Source: Mesonia sediminis | GTDB taxonomy: Bacteria > Bacteroidota > Bacteroidia > Flavobacteriales > Flavobacteriaceae | DNA: 64,000 nucleotides | Assembly: GCF_042684705.1 (NCBI RefSeq) | Contig: NZ_JBHULZ010000041.1 | Location: forward strand, 124,001-188,000 | Reading direction: 5' to 3' | Part shown: positions 1 through 8,831 of the stretch, piece by piece | Numbering within the stretch: the stretch's first letter is position 1 | Layout of the letters: every line of letters starts with the position of its first letter | Made by a program: the position numbers and the translations under genes | Notes under the pieces: model-generated | Databases searched by the model: none | What the model saw: only the letters and a program-made list of their open reading frames with translations | Told to the model about the DNA's origin: nothing

Positions 1-1776
1 GCCTACGGCTGGCAATGCCACTTGTATAAGATCTGGTCTTTGCGTCATTGTAGCTCCCACCAATAAGCCTCCGTTTGAACCTCCTCGAATAGCCAAATAA
101 TCACTAGTAGTATAATTTTTATCGATTAAAAATTCCGCGGCAGCGATAAAATCATCAAACACGTTTTGTTTCTTTAATTGAGTACCAGCGTTATGCCATT
201 TTTTTCCGTACTCACCACCTCCACGTAGGTTGGCCACGGCGTAAATCCCGCCTTGCTCCATCCATACCGCATTGGCAATACTAAAAGAAGGCGTTAAACT
301 TATGTTGAAACCGCCATAACCATAAAGAATTGTAGGGTTTTTGCCATCTAAAGCAAGACCTTTTTTATGGGTAATAATCATAGGAACCTTAGTCCCGTCT
401 TTAGAGGTATAAAACACCTGTTTACTTTCATAATCTTCTGGATTAAAATCGATTTTTGGTGTATTAAAAACTTCTGAATTCCCTTTTTCTATATCATATT
501 TGTAAATGCTACCTGGGGTAACATAGTTAGTAAAAGAATAATACAATTCTTTATCTTCCTTTTTAGCTCCAAATCCATTTACGGTTCCCACACCAGGAAG
601 TTCGACTTCACGAATTAATTTACCCTTGTAATCATATTGTTTTACCATTGAAACGGCGTCTTTCATATAATTGGCAAATATATATCCGCCCCCTTTTGTA
701 GGAGTCAAAACAAATTCTGTTTCAGGAATAAGGTCTTTCCAATTTTCTGGTTGTGGGTTTTTAGCATCTACCTGCACCACTTTTTTATTGGGCGCATTTA
801 AGTTGGTTGTTAAAAACAACTGATCTCCTTGATTATCTAACAAATATGTATCTGATTTGGTGTGATCTAAAATAGTTACTAATGCACTATTCGGTTTTTC
901 TAAATTTTTAAGAAAAAGCTTATTTCCCGATGTACTTACACTGGCTGCAATAAGTAAATACTTATTGTCTTGGGTAACCGCAGATCGAACATAACGATGT
1001 TTTTCTTCTGGGGTTCCTCCAAAAATCAGACGATCACTTTTCTGGGCAGTACCCAATTGATGATAGTAAAGCTTATGCTGATCTGTTTTTGCCGACAACT
1101 CGCTACCTTCTGGTTTATCATAGCTGGAGTAAAAGAATCCTTCATCACCTTTCCAAGAAATTCCACTGAACTTAACATCAACTAACGTATCTTCTACAAT
1201 TTCCTTAGTTTCTGCATTCATCACAATAATCTTTCGCCAGTCGCTACCTCCTTCAGAAATAGAATATGCTAAAATTTTACCATTCTCAGAGAAACTAAAT
1301 GCATCTAAAGAAGTTGTTCCGTCTTCGCTGAATTTATTAGGGTCAAGAAAAACTTCTGCTGTAGACGCATCCTCATTTTTCTTATGACGATAGATCACAT
1401 ATTGATTTTGCAAACCATCATTTTTACTAAAATAAGTGTAATCACCCTCTGTATATGGCGCACCTACTTTTTCGTAATTCCATAATTCTGCCAAGCGATT
1501 TTTTAAAGAATCTCTGTACGGAATTTGATCTAAGTAATTAAATGTAACTTCATTTTGCTGCTTAACCCATTCTTCGGTTTCAGCACTTCTGTCATCTTCT
1601 AGCCATCGGTAAGGATCTTTTACTTCTTGACCGAAGTAAGTGTCAACACTATCTACCTTTTTGGTTTTAGGATATGTCAAAGCAATATCTTTTTGTTGGT
1701 TTTGATTGTCTTCTTTTGGCGTTTCTTTGCAAGCCATTACGCTTACGGCCAAAAGTGGTAATATTATTTTTTTCAT
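1..1776 (-). CDS. Prolyl oligopeptidase family (S9A) lipoprotein, C-terminus cut by window edge
   Basis: Serine peptidase that cleaves short peptides after proline. The visible 592 residues start with a lipoprotein signal (lipid Cys at residue 16), so it should be anchored in the envelope. The N-terminal part has the YFGxxVxDPYRWLE signature of the family, followed by the beta-propeller region and the start of the alpha/beta-hydrolase domain. The nucleophile is Ser567 in GGSNGG; the catalytic Asp and His lie beyond base 1, so the gene is truncated only by the window. A -7 like element (TATTTTTG on the minus strand) sits at 1800-1807, just upstream of the ATG. Family assignment is firm; the natural substrate is unknown. 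Confidence 0.93.
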   Translation of the reverse strand, partial: MKKIILPLLAVSVMACKETPKEDNQNQQKDIALTYPKTKKVDSVDTYFGQEVKDPYRWLEDDRSAETEEWVKQQNEVTFNYLDQIPYRDSLKNRLAELWNYEKVGAPYTEGDYTYFSKNDGLQNQYVIYRHKKNEDASTAEVFLDPNKFSEDGTTSLDAFSFSENGKILAYSISEGGSDWRKIIVMNAETKEIVEDTLVDVKFSGISWKGDEGFFYSSYDKPEGSELSAKTDQHKLYYHQLGTAQKSDRLIFGGTPEEKHRYVRSAVTQDNKYLLIAASVSTSGNKLFLKNLEKPNSALVTILDHTKSDTYLLDNQGDQLFLTTNLNAPNKKVVQVDAKNPQPENWKDLIPETEFVLTPTKGGGYIFANYMKDAVSMVKQYDYKGKLIREVELPGVGTVNGFGAKKEDKELYYSFTNYVTPGSIYKYDIEKGNSEVFNTPKIDFNPEDYESKQVFYTSKDGTKVPMIITHKKGLALDGKNPTILYGYGGFNISLTPSFSIANAVWMEQGGIYAVANLRGGGEYGKKWHNAGTQLKKQNVFDDFIAAAEFLIDKNYTTSDYLAIRGGSNGGLLVGATMTQRPDLIQVALPAVG

Positions 1777-1840
1777 GCTACTGCTGTTTAATTGCCCCTC
1801 AAAAATAACAAATTATATCTGAGAAAGTAAGGTTTAAAAT

Positions 1841-2407
1841 TTAAAGGCCTATTTGAATTTGAAAAGCCACCTCAACATCTGTTTCTCCTCCCGTAAAAGA
1901 ACCCATTGGGTTAGTTACATCTTTAAGGGTTGGTTCATGAATTAATTTCACAACCAATGTGCCGTTACCTGCGGTTTGGGTTTCCCAAATGGTATTTAGC
2001 CCAATAGGGATACCTGCTGCATCTATTCCCGAAGCGCTATCATTTCGTGTTAGATCTACCGCTACTTGACCAAAGGCATAAGTAACAAAATGATCATTGC
2101 GTTCCTCACGAACTTCATTGGTAATATCTTCGATATCTTGCGGATTTGATTTGTTAAAAAATTGCAGCCCCACTTGATAAGTGGATCCTGGTTTTAGCAT
2201 AATTACCGGTTCTTGGTAATTTTCATCTCGGTAGCTAGGATCGGTATAGGTGTAGGTTTGAGTTTCATTAGCTTCATTTACAAATGTTAGCGTCACATCG
2301 GTAATTACTTCTTCCTCATTAATGATTTCTGGGGCATCATCATCTGAGCAGCTAGTAATAAGAGTTAAAAATAATAAACTAAATAGGGTAAACGAAATTG
2401 TTTTCAT
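1841..2407 (-). CDS. Predicted surface lipoprotein downstream of a TonB-dependent receptor
   Basis: 188-residue protein of unknown function. It has a signal peptide ending in the lipid Cys20, followed directly by SDDD. In Flavobacteriia, an S plus acidic residues after the lipid cysteine acts as an export signal to the cell surface, so surface exposure is likely. The rest looks like a beta-rich domain. It lies 17 bases after the stop of the receptor gene 2425-4827 on the same strand, so the two are probably co-transcribed. This pairing suggests a substrate-capture partner for the receptor. That role is inference; I recognise no enzymatic motif. Confidence 0.8.
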   Translation of the reverse strand: MKTISFTLFSLLFLTLITSCSDDDAPEIINEEEVITDVTLTFVNEANETQTYTYTDPSYRDENYQEPVIMLKPGSTYQVGLQFFNKSNPQDIEDITNEVREERNDHFVTYAFGQVAVDLTRNDSASGIDAAGIPIGLNTIWETQTAGNGTLVVKLIHEPTLKDVTNPMGSFTGGETDVEVAFQIQIGL

Positions 2408-2424
2408 GGTATTTAAATTTAAAA

Positions 2425-4827
2425 TTAATAATTATAGGTAAGGTTAAGAATAAAATTGCGTCCCGGTTGATAGGCATAATAACGCAATCTGTTTAAATAA
2501 TCGTTGTATTGAGTATTCAATATGTTTTGAACTTGGAAATTTCCTTCTAAGCTGCCTGTTTTAAAAGGTGTAAAGCGCGCAGACGATTCAAAACCAAAAA
2601 GGATATAGGCTTCTGGCGGCGTACTTATATCGACCAATACCTCCTCATAGTTACCTTCGTTAAGCACTTCATAGTAAAAATTATTATTAGGATAATTATG
2701 TTGCCATAGGCTATGTTTAGCCTGGACGCTCATTCGTAAATCTTTCCAATTTTCTCGTTTATAGGTTAGCTGATACAAGAAATTGGGCGCGGGCATCTCG
2801 TTTAGGTAATTATCTGCATCTAAATCGCGTCCTACCAAATAAGCAAAACTAACTTGGCTTTCAAAATTTTTGGCTATTCTGTAACTGGCCTGGGCATCTA
2901 TTCCCCACAACAAGGCATCTACCTGTTCGTATTCCCAGACAGGAAAAGCCCCTCTAACAGTGGTTTCTAGGCCCTTTGGAACTAAAGTGATAAAATCTGT
3001 AAACCTATTTAAATAAGGATTAGCCACGAAGCTAAACGCATTTAGGTCTTGCGCTAAGCTAAGGCTTATTTTATGTGAGGTTTCGGGTTTAAATCGCAAA
3101 TCGCCCAATTCAATAATGGCTGCTGAATGGTGTAATCCATCCGAAAATAATTCGGCTACATTAGGCGCACGCTGCCCTCTTGTATAATTTAGAGTAGCTT
3201 CAAAATCATTTTGTTCATATCTCAAACCTCCAATCCACGAAAAATTTTGAAAATCAAATTTAGGATTGGTTAAGTATTGCGTTCCAAAATCTTCTATTAT
3301 AATATTAGAAAAATCTTGCTGGTAACCTTTTTTATCCCAACTCGTTTTCAGGTAAAATTTTTGAGCATCGAGATGGGTATAATCAAAACGAAGGCCTGCT
3401 TCTGCAGTCCAGTATTCATCCCATTTATAATTTCCTGTGATATAACCCCCTACCTTGTACTGCTTGTAATCTGGAATTAAGCGTTTAACACCAGTAAGCG
3501 GATTGGCAAAATTATCTTGATAGGTCAGAGCCACTCCCGCGTTGACATCATAATTTTTGTCGTAATCAACCTGCAAATTTGTTTGAAACTCATGGGTTTT
3601 CAAATTAAGATCTAGTGAGGCTTTTCCTGCATCATCACCTCGACGGATGTCATACTCTAATCTATTGTTTTCCTGATAGGCATAATGCATTTTTATTTTA
3701 CCTATATTCTCCAACCTTCTGTAATAAGACAGCTTGGCTAAATGATGGGTTACCGATTGTTTGGGTTCATTTATCTTATAAGAAAAGTCGCTCGATCTTA
3801 AAGGTTTCTCCCGATTAATAGCTCTTATTAAATCAGACACATTACCAATATGCGCATCTCTTAAAATACCGTTTTCACTTTGATAGTAGCTATAGTAAAC
3901 TTCAAAGCCTTGTACAAATTTATTTAAACCACCTCTTAAACTTAGAGCCTTCTCTAAATGGCCGGTATTCGCTAAAAAATTATCTGGCGCCTTTGCATCG
4001 CCAAAGCGTTTAAACGACGCATCTGCCTGAGCATACCATCCTTTCTCGAAAGACCTGGTAAGCTGGGTATGTAAACCTCCTCCTCTACCATTACTGGCAG
4101 CTACAAGACCAGTATAACCGTAAAGGGTATCTTTTACAGGTATCTTTGCTGGTGAAGTAATTATAGCTCCTCCTAAAGCATCCCCTCCTAGAGCCAAAGC
4201 CGACGCTCCTTTAACCACCTCTACTTCCTGGGCGGCTTGCATAGCAATACTAGGTGCGTGTTCTACCCCCCAATCTTGGTTTTCTAAACGTACGTTGTTT
4301 TGCATCAATAAAACTCTGCTACTATGTAACCCTTGAATAACGGGTTTTACAATACTATTTCCTGTAGTCAAAGAAGAAACTCCAGCTATTTCTTGCAAAG
4401 CATCCCCCAAACTTCCACCTCTGTGTTTGTCTAAAACGGCTCGATCTACCACAACACTAGGATTAGATTTTGTTTGATCTTTATTAATTTTCCCTACCAG
4501 GCTTACCTCTTCTAACTCCTCTAAATGATGTTCTAAGTAAATGGTGGTTTTAGTGTTTCGTTCTATCAAGATAGGGTAGATTAGTTCTTGACAATCAGGA
4601 TGGTTGACGCGTAGATTTTGAGCCCCCTCACATACCTCTTTAAATTTAAATTCGCCCTTAGCGTTAGTGTATATTATTTGATTGGTGTTTAACAATTCTA
4701 CTTTTGCATTGGCTAAGGCTTGCCCGTCATGGAAATCAATAACCTTTCCTTCTAAAATGAATGAGCAAGATTGACTATAAGCAAAATAGCTTACAGAAAA
4801 CAGAAGCAGTTGCACAAATAACTTCAT
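2425..4827 (-). CDS. TonB-dependent outer-membrane receptor, possibly for a metal ion
   Basis: 800-residue outer-membrane receptor. A signal peptide (about 1-18) is followed by a carboxypeptidase-D-like regulatory domain (about 25-110), a plug domain (about 120-230, with GGSLGDALQEIAGVSS and VVKGASALALGGDALGG) and a beta-barrel ending in an aromatic residue (Tyr). It uses TonB energy to import a ligand. The small Cys/His protein upstream (4974-5279) and the plug type remind me of zinc or copper receptors rather than SusC sugar receptors. That substrate is inference only. The surface lipoprotein 1841-2407 follows closely. The 146-base spacer upstream (4828-4973) shows no clear promoter or riboswitch to me. 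Confidence 0.9.
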   Translation of the reverse strand: MKLFVQLLLFSVSYFAYSQSCSFILEGKVIDFHDGQALANAKVELLNTNQIIYTNAKGEFKFKEVCEGAQNLRVNHPDCQELIYPILIERNTKTTIYLEHHLEELEEVSLVGKINKDQTKSNPSVVVDRAVLDKHRGGSLGDALQEIAGVSSLTTGNSIVKPVIQGLHSSRVLLMQNNVRLENQDWGVEHAPSIAMQAAQEVEVVKGASALALGGDALGGAIITSPAKIPVKDTLYGYTGLVAASNGRGGGLHTQLTRSFEKGWYAQADASFKRFGDAKAPDNFLANTGHLEKALSLRGGLNKFVQGFEVYYSYYQSENGILRDAHIGNVSDLIRAINREKPLRSSDFSYKINEPKQSVTHHLAKLSYYRRLENIGKIKMHYAYQENNRLEYDIRRGDDAGKASLDLNLKTHEFQTNLQVDYDKNYDVNAGVALTYQDNFANPLTGVKRLIPDYKQYKVGGYITGNYKWDEYWTAEAGLRFDYTHLDAQKFYLKTSWDKKGYQQDFSNIIIEDFGTQYLTNPKFDFQNFSWIGGLRYEQNDFEATLNYTRGQRAPNVAELFSDGLHHSAAIIELGDLRFKPETSHKISLSLAQDLNAFSFVANPYLNRFTDFITLVPKGLETTVRGAFPVWEYEQVDALLWGIDAQASYRIAKNFESQVSFAYLVGRDLDADNYLNEMPAPNFLYQLTYKRENWKDLRMSVQAKHSLWQHNYPNNNFYYEVLNEGNYEEVLVDISTPPEAYILFGFESSARFTPFKTGSLEGNFQVQNILNTQYNDYLNRLRYYAYQPGRNFILNLTYNY

Positions 4828-4973
4828 ATTTAATTAATTTTGTTTGATTTAATTTACGGTATATAATTGGTGGTAATACAAGAGCACCATTCATACAATA
4901 AGTTAGCGTAAATTGTACTGCAACACAACCGAATCGAAGTCCGGTGTATTGATAAGAAAGTTCTAAACAGAGA

Positions 4974-5279
4974 TTAAATTAAATAAGGAGGGGGTTTGTT
5001 TTTTAATTCACAAACCGGTAGCTTTTGATAAAGCAAATTTGCGTGCTCCACTATTTTTTCTCGCTCAAGGCGGAAGACGGGAGATTCAAGATGATATTCG
5101 AAAAATGTATCTTGACTAGCAACTGGTGTTTTTTGTGCGTGAGAAAGCTGACACCAAACACAATCGTGGCTGGTGCTTATATCATCATCGTGAGAAGCGC
5201 TATGCAATACTCCCAACTGGAGCATAACAAAGATTCCCAACAAAAATGTAGTTACTATATTTTTGACACGATCACTCAT
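4974..5279 (-). CDS. Small membrane protein with His/Cys cluster (CxxC), likely metal-related
   Basis: 101 residues with one hydrophobic N-terminal helix (about 8-26). This is followed by a short segment rich in potential metal ligands: HSASHDDD, then SHDCVWCQLSHAQ, and a PPPYLI ending. The CxxC with flanking histidines resembles DUF2946-like small proteins found beside copper or zinc genes, but I cannot assign the family with certainty. It is upstream of the receptor 2425-4827 on the same strand. The ATG is only about 8 bases from a -7 like element at 5287-5294, and a perfect palindrome lies further upstream, suggesting regulated expression. The opposite-strand reading frame here is a shadow. 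Confidence 0.7.
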   Translation of the reverse strand: MSDRVKNIVTTFLLGIFVMLQLGVLHSASHDDDISTSHDCVWCQLSHAQKTPVASQDTFFEYHLESPVFRLEREKIVEHANLLYQKLPVCELKNKPPPYLI

Positions 5280-5286
5280 CTTGTTG

Positions 5287-5294
5287 CAAAAATA
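5287..5294 (-). promoter_or_regulatory. -7 promoter element (TATTTTTG)
   Basis: Reads TATTTTTG on the minus strand, matching the Bacteroidota TAnnTTTG element. It ends 7 bases before the ATG of the gene 4974-5279, so transcription would start at or next to the start codon. A well-spaced TTG is not obvious; the nearest upstream TTG is only 13 bases away. Moderate support. Confidence 0.45.
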
Positions 5295-5334
5295 AACAAT
5301 AAAAAATCAATACTTATAAATTTATCTTAAATTC

Positions 5335-5353
5335 AAAAGTATTGAATACTTTT
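5335..5353. promoter_or_regulatory. Perfect 19-base palindrome, candidate operator
   Basis: AAAAGTATT, a central G, then AATACTTTT: a perfect 9-base inverted repeat. It lies between the end of asd (5389) and the start of the small Cys/His gene, about 40 bases upstream of that gene's -7 element. With no GC-rich stem and only one central base it is a poor terminator, so a dimeric-repressor site (for example a Fur/Zur-type metalloregulator) is more likely. The regulator identity is inference. Confidence 0.5.
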
Positions 5354-5388
5354 ATCAGGCAGCGATCTTTTTTTTTGCATCTAATACT

Positions 5389-6378
5389 TTAGACCAAATT
5401 TTGGTCGATCAAATACTCGGCTATTTGCACTGCGTTGGTTGCAGCCCCTTTTCTTAAATTATCGGCAACGATCCACATATTAATAGCATGAGAATGAGAA
5501 TGATCGGCACGTATTCTACCTACAAAAACCTCGTCTTTACCTCGAGCAAAAACCGGCATAGGATACGCGTTTACATCAGGGTTATCTTTAAGCTGAACGC
5601 CAGGTGTTTCTTGCAAAACAGCTTTAATATCGCCCACACTAACCGCTTTCTCAAACTCAACATTAACCGATTCACTATGACCGCCTACAACGGGAATTCG
5701 CACAGCAGTAGCCGATACTAATACATTTTCATCGTGTAATATTTTTTTGGTTTCTTGCGTGAGTTTCATCTCCTCTTTAGTGTAATCGTTTTCTAGAAAC
5801 ACATCGCAATGCGGTATAGCATTTTGGTGTATAGGATATGGATATGCCATCTCGCCTTTTTTAGATTGCATCTCGTTCTCCAACTGCTGAACCGCTTTTA
5901 CACCAGTTCCTGTAATGGATTGATAGGTAGAAACGATTACTCGCCTTACTTTAAACCTTTGATGTAACGGATTTAAAACCATTACCAATTGTACCGTAGA
6001 ACAATTAGGGTTGGCTATAATAAAATCTTCCTTGGTAAGCTGGCTAGCGTTAATTTCGGGAACAATAAGTTTTTTTGTGGCGTCCATTCTCCAAGCCGAA
6101 GAGTTATCGATAACTCTAGTTCCTATCTCGGCAAACCTTGGCGCCCAAAGCAACGAAGTATCTCCACCGGCAGAAAAAAGAGCAATGTCTGGTTGCTTCT
6201 CTAAAGCGGTCTGCAAGCTTACAATAGGATGTTCTTTTTTCTTGAAAACAATAGATTTTCCAACCGATCTTTCCGAGGCTACGGGAATCAATTCGGTAAG
6301 GGGAAAATTGCGTTCTTGTAAAACTTCTAAAATTACTTGGCCTACCATACCAGTGGCACCAACAACAGCTATTCTCAT
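5389..6378 (-). CDS. asd: Aspartate-semialdehyde dehydrogenase
   Basis: NADPH-dependent enzyme of the aspartate pathway. It reduces aspartyl phosphate to aspartate semialdehyde, the branch point to diaminopimelate/lysine, threonine and methionine. 329 residues, the usual length. The N-terminal GATGMVG nucleotide-binding loop is at 8-14, the catalytic Cys126 lies in NPNCSTVQ, and the catalytic His234 lies in VVGGHSE. It is last in the minus-strand tdk-alr-mscL-asd run. It is separated from mscL by a terminator and has its own -7 like element (TATATTTG, 6404-6411), so it is probably transcribed alone. Alanine racemase nearby also serves peptidoglycan precursors. Confidence 0.97.
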   Translation of the reverse strand: MRIAVVGATGMVGQVILEVLQERNFPLTELIPVASERSVGKSIVFKKKEHPIVSLQTALEKQPDIALFSAGGDTSLLWAPRFAEIGTRVIDNSSAWRMDATKKLIVPEINASQLTKEDFIIANPNCSTVQLVMVLNPLHQRFKVRRVIVSTYQSITGTGVKAVQQLENEMQSKKGEMAYPYPIHQNAIPHCDVFLENDYTKEEMKLTQETKKILHDENVLVSATAVRIPVVGGHSESVNVEFEKAVSVGDIKAVLQETPGVQLKDNPDVNAYPMPVFARGKDEVFVGRIRADHSHSHAINMWIVADNLRKGAATNAVQIAEYLIDQNLV

Positions 6379-6440
6379 TGTTTTTTATTTGGGGTTATGC
6401 GAGCAAATATACTATTTTACAAATTTTCGTGTACTTTTAA

Positions 6441-6477
6441 AAAACAAAAAACCCTAAAAATCTGGTTTTTAGGGTTT
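6441..6477 (-). terminator. Intrinsic terminator after mscL
   Basis: 12-base perfect stem (6449-6460 with 6466-6477, AAACCCTAAAAA / TTTTTAGGGTTT) with a 5-base loop. On the minus strand it is followed by a T-rich tract (6441-6450). It lies between the mscL stop and the asd start. Confidence 0.85.
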
Positions 6478-6509
6478 CAAATTATCTACTATTTAATTAA
6501 AGATAAACC

Positions 6510-6929
6510 TTATTTTTTACGCAGCTCGTCTCTTATCTCGATAAGCAACTCTTCTTGGCTAGGGCCTTTAGGTGCTGCTGGTTTTGCCTCTTCTTTCTTC
6601 TTTGTTTTCTCATAAGCTCTTAAAAACAAGAAAATAAACAAACCTACAATTATAAAATTAATAATTGCTTGTATTAAATTACCATAGGTAATTACTGCTG
6701 CGTTGGCTTCATTAGCAGCCTCTAGACTCGCATATGTTGCGCCGTCTAAGGCAATGAATTTTTGGGTAAAATCTGTACCCCCAGTTATTACACCAATTAT
6801 TGGCGTTATCACGTCTTTAACCACAGAATCAACAATGGTTTTAAAGGCAGCACCAATAACCACCGCTGTGGCCAGTGCTACAATGTCTCCTTTCATAAGG
6901 AACTTCTTAAAATCGCTAAAAAAACTCAT
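6510..6929 (-). CDS. mscL: Large-conductance mechanosensitive channel MscL
   Basis: Inner-membrane pentameric channel that opens under membrane tension and releases solutes during osmotic downshock. 139 residues, typical. The N-terminal amphipathic helix (MSFFSDFKKFLMKGDIVALA) is followed by TM1 with the AVVIGAAFKTIVDSVV gate segment (about 22-40). Next come a periplasmic loop, TM2 (about 85-105) and a charged C-terminal helical bundle (KKKEEAK...EELLIEIRDELRKK). It lies 46 bases downstream of alr on the same strand and is followed by a strong terminator. Confidence 0.97.
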   Translation of the reverse strand: MSFFSDFKKFLMKGDIVALATAVVIGAAFKTIVDSVVKDVITPIIGVITGGTDFTQKFIALDGATYASLEAANEANAAVITYGNLIQAIINFIIVGLFIFLFLRAYEKTKKKEEAKPAAPKGPSQEELLIEIRDELRKK

Positions 6930-6975
6930 ATTATTTAGTTAAGGTTATTTCAGCAATTTAATAAAATATTTGAAT

Positions 6976-8076
6976 TTAATTTATAATTTTTCGCTTAATG
7001 CGTTGAGATACCGAAGTAATCAGTTCATAAGATATACTTCCTGCCAAATTAGCAAATACTTCAGCACTTAATTCGGGTCCAAAAACAATTACCTCATCGC
7101 CCTCTTTGCAATTAATATGGGTAACATCTACCATAATCATATCCATACATACGTTTCCTATGATAGGTGCTTTCTCCCCTTTTATAGAAACATAATTTTT
7201 ACCCTTTCCGTAAATTCGGTTAATCCCATCGGCGTGACCGAGAGGGAGGGTTGCTGTCTTAGTAAATTTTTCGGCTATAAATTTGCGGTTATATCCTACA
7301 GATTCACCTGGTTGCACTTCATGAATCTGTGAAATTATTGTTTTTAAAGTAGCTATAGGCTTAAGTGCGGCATCAACCGCAAAATCATTACTATAACCAT
7401 GCAAACCAATTCCTGTGCGAACCATATCATGGTGCGCTTCTGGGTAATTTAATATGCCACTAGTGTTGCATAAATGCTTTAAAGGCTTGTATCCCAATTG
7501 ATGGATTAATTGGCTACTCATAGCCTCATAGTTTTTAATTTGCGAGAGTGAAAATTCTTTTTCTTTTAAATCTTCACTTGCCGCCAAATGAGAATATACA
7601 CCCTCAACCTGAACAGCCTTAGTGGTTCTTAATTTTTCAATCACCCCATCCAACTCTTGATTGGCAAAACCCAAACGATTAAAGCCGGTATTCAATTTTA
7701 GGTGTATAGGGTAATTTTTTTGTTTATGCGCTTCCGCGGAAGCGATAAAGTGATCAAGTACAAATTTACTATAAATGCTAGGAGTAAGACAGTTTTGTAT
7801 TAGGGTCTCAAAATGCATAGATTGGGGATGAAGCACCAAAATAGGTTGGGTAACTCCCACCTCTCTTAATTTAACCCCTTCATTTGTATAGGCTACCGCA
7901 AAAAAATCTATACCCAATTCTTGTAATTTAAGCGCTACTTCACCTGCTTCGCTCCCATAAGCAAAGGCCTTTACAACGCCCATTACTTTGGTACTAGATT
8001 TAATTTTGCTTTTTAAGTATTCAAAATTATGTGCTAAAGATTTTAAATTTATTTCTAATACTGTTTCTCCTATCAT
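6976..8076 (-). CDS. alr: Alanine racemase
   Basis: PLP enzyme that makes D-alanine for peptidoglycan. 366 residues. The PLP lysine is Lys36 in VVKAFAYGS (the family norm is KANAYGHG; the Phe and Ser are variants). Arg134 is in KLNTGFNRLGF, and the second catalytic base is Tyr262 in VGYNRKF from the C-terminal domain. The start is 7 bases after the tdk stop, so the two are translationally close and likely one transcript. Some Bacteroidota have a MurF-Alr fusion; this is a stand-alone Alr. Confidence 0.96.
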   Translation of the reverse strand: MIGETVLEINLKSLAHNFEYLKSKIKSSTKVMGVVKAFAYGSEAGEVALKLQELGIDFFAVAYTNEGVKLREVGVTQPILVLHPQSMHFETLIQNCLTPSIYSKFVLDHFIASAEAHKQKNYPIHLKLNTGFNRLGFANQELDGVIEKLRTTKAVQVEGVYSHLAASEDLKEKEFSLSQIKNYEAMSSQLIHQLGYKPLKHLCNTSGILNYPEAHHDMVRTGIGLHGYSNDFAVDAALKPIATLKTIISQIHEVQPGESVGYNRKFIAEKFTKTATLPLGHADGINRIYGKGKNYVSIKGEKAPIIGNVCMDMIMVDVTHINCKEGDEVIVFGPELSAEVFANLAGSISYELITSVSQRIKRKIIN

Positions 8077-8083
8077 TTCTACA

Positions 8084-8728
8084 TTATTTTAAGGGCTCTT
8101 GATCTGTTCCTATTTCATTATCAATTATAGCCGAATCTTCTCTTTTCTTTTGTTCTCGCATCGCCTTTACATAAGCCGCACGACTTAGGGGTTCGTATTC
8201 TAGCGTTTCTCCCAATAACACTAAATCTTTACTAGCAGCTTTGCGGAAACTATATTGCGCCAGGTTTCCCGTACGCGTACAAACCGCATGTACTTTAGTC
8301 ACATATTCTGCAGTGGCCATTAAATTAGGCATAGGACCAAAAGGATTACCTTTAAAATCCATATCTAGCCCAGCAACTACCACTCTTATACCTTTATTGG
8401 CCAAATCATTGCAAACACTTACAATTTCATCATCAAAAAATTGAGCTTCATCAATGCCTACTACTTGACAGCCATCGGCTAGTAGGCGAATATTCGCAGC
8501 TGCAGGCACCGGCGTAGACCGTATTTCGTTTTCATCGTGAGATACCACAAAATGATCATCATACCGCGTATCGACGGCAGGTTTAAAAATTTCAACTTTT
8601 TGTTTGGCAAATTGAGCGCGCTTTAGTCTTCTTATCAACTCTTCGGTCTTACCAGAAAACATACTACCGCAAATAACCTCAATCCAACCAAATTGCTCTT
8701 CGTGATTTACTGTATTTTCAAGAAACAT
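8084..8728 (-). CDS. tdk: Thymidine kinase (type II)
   Basis: Phosphorylates thymidine for salvage. 214 residues. P-loop GSMFSGKTEE at 21-30, Walker B/lasso region GIDEAQFF with the catalytic Glu, and the thymidine-binding stretch near the C-terminus. The usual zinc ribbon of type II kinases (CxxC plus a later C/H pair) is not intact. I see HAVCTRTGN with a single Cys and LSRAAY where the second pair should be. The C-terminus carries a charged tail. It heads the minus-strand tdk-alr-mscL run, divergent from 8832-9695. Confidence 0.95.
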   Translation of the reverse strand: MFLENTVNHEEQFGWIEVICGSMFSGKTEELIRRLKRAQFAKQKVEIFKPAVDTRYDDHFVVSHDENEIRSTPVPAAANIRLLADGCQVVGIDEAQFFDDEIVSVCNDLANKGIRVVVAGLDMDFKGNPFGPMPNLMATAEYVTKVHAVCTRTGNLAQYSFRKAASKDLVLLGETLEYEPLSRAAYVKAMREQKKREDSAIIDNEIGTDQEPLK

Positions 8729-8831
8729 TTTGTATTTTTCAGCCTTTAATTAATGGGATATATTTTTGTCTTTTTTCTTAGAGTAAAATTAATAAAAATA
8801 CCACCGCGTAAATAAACTTATAAAGAAAGTT

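Noticed and set aside
4828..4973. Possible riboswitch or operator between the small His/Cys gene and the receptor gene
   Set aside because: I looked for cobalamin, TPP or metal riboswitch cores and for strong inverted repeats and found none.
5025..5330. Plus-strand open frame of 101 codons opposite the small His/Cys gene
   Set aside because: It has no signal, family motif or promoter; the minus-strand frame has a clear membrane helix and CxxC motif and fits the operon.
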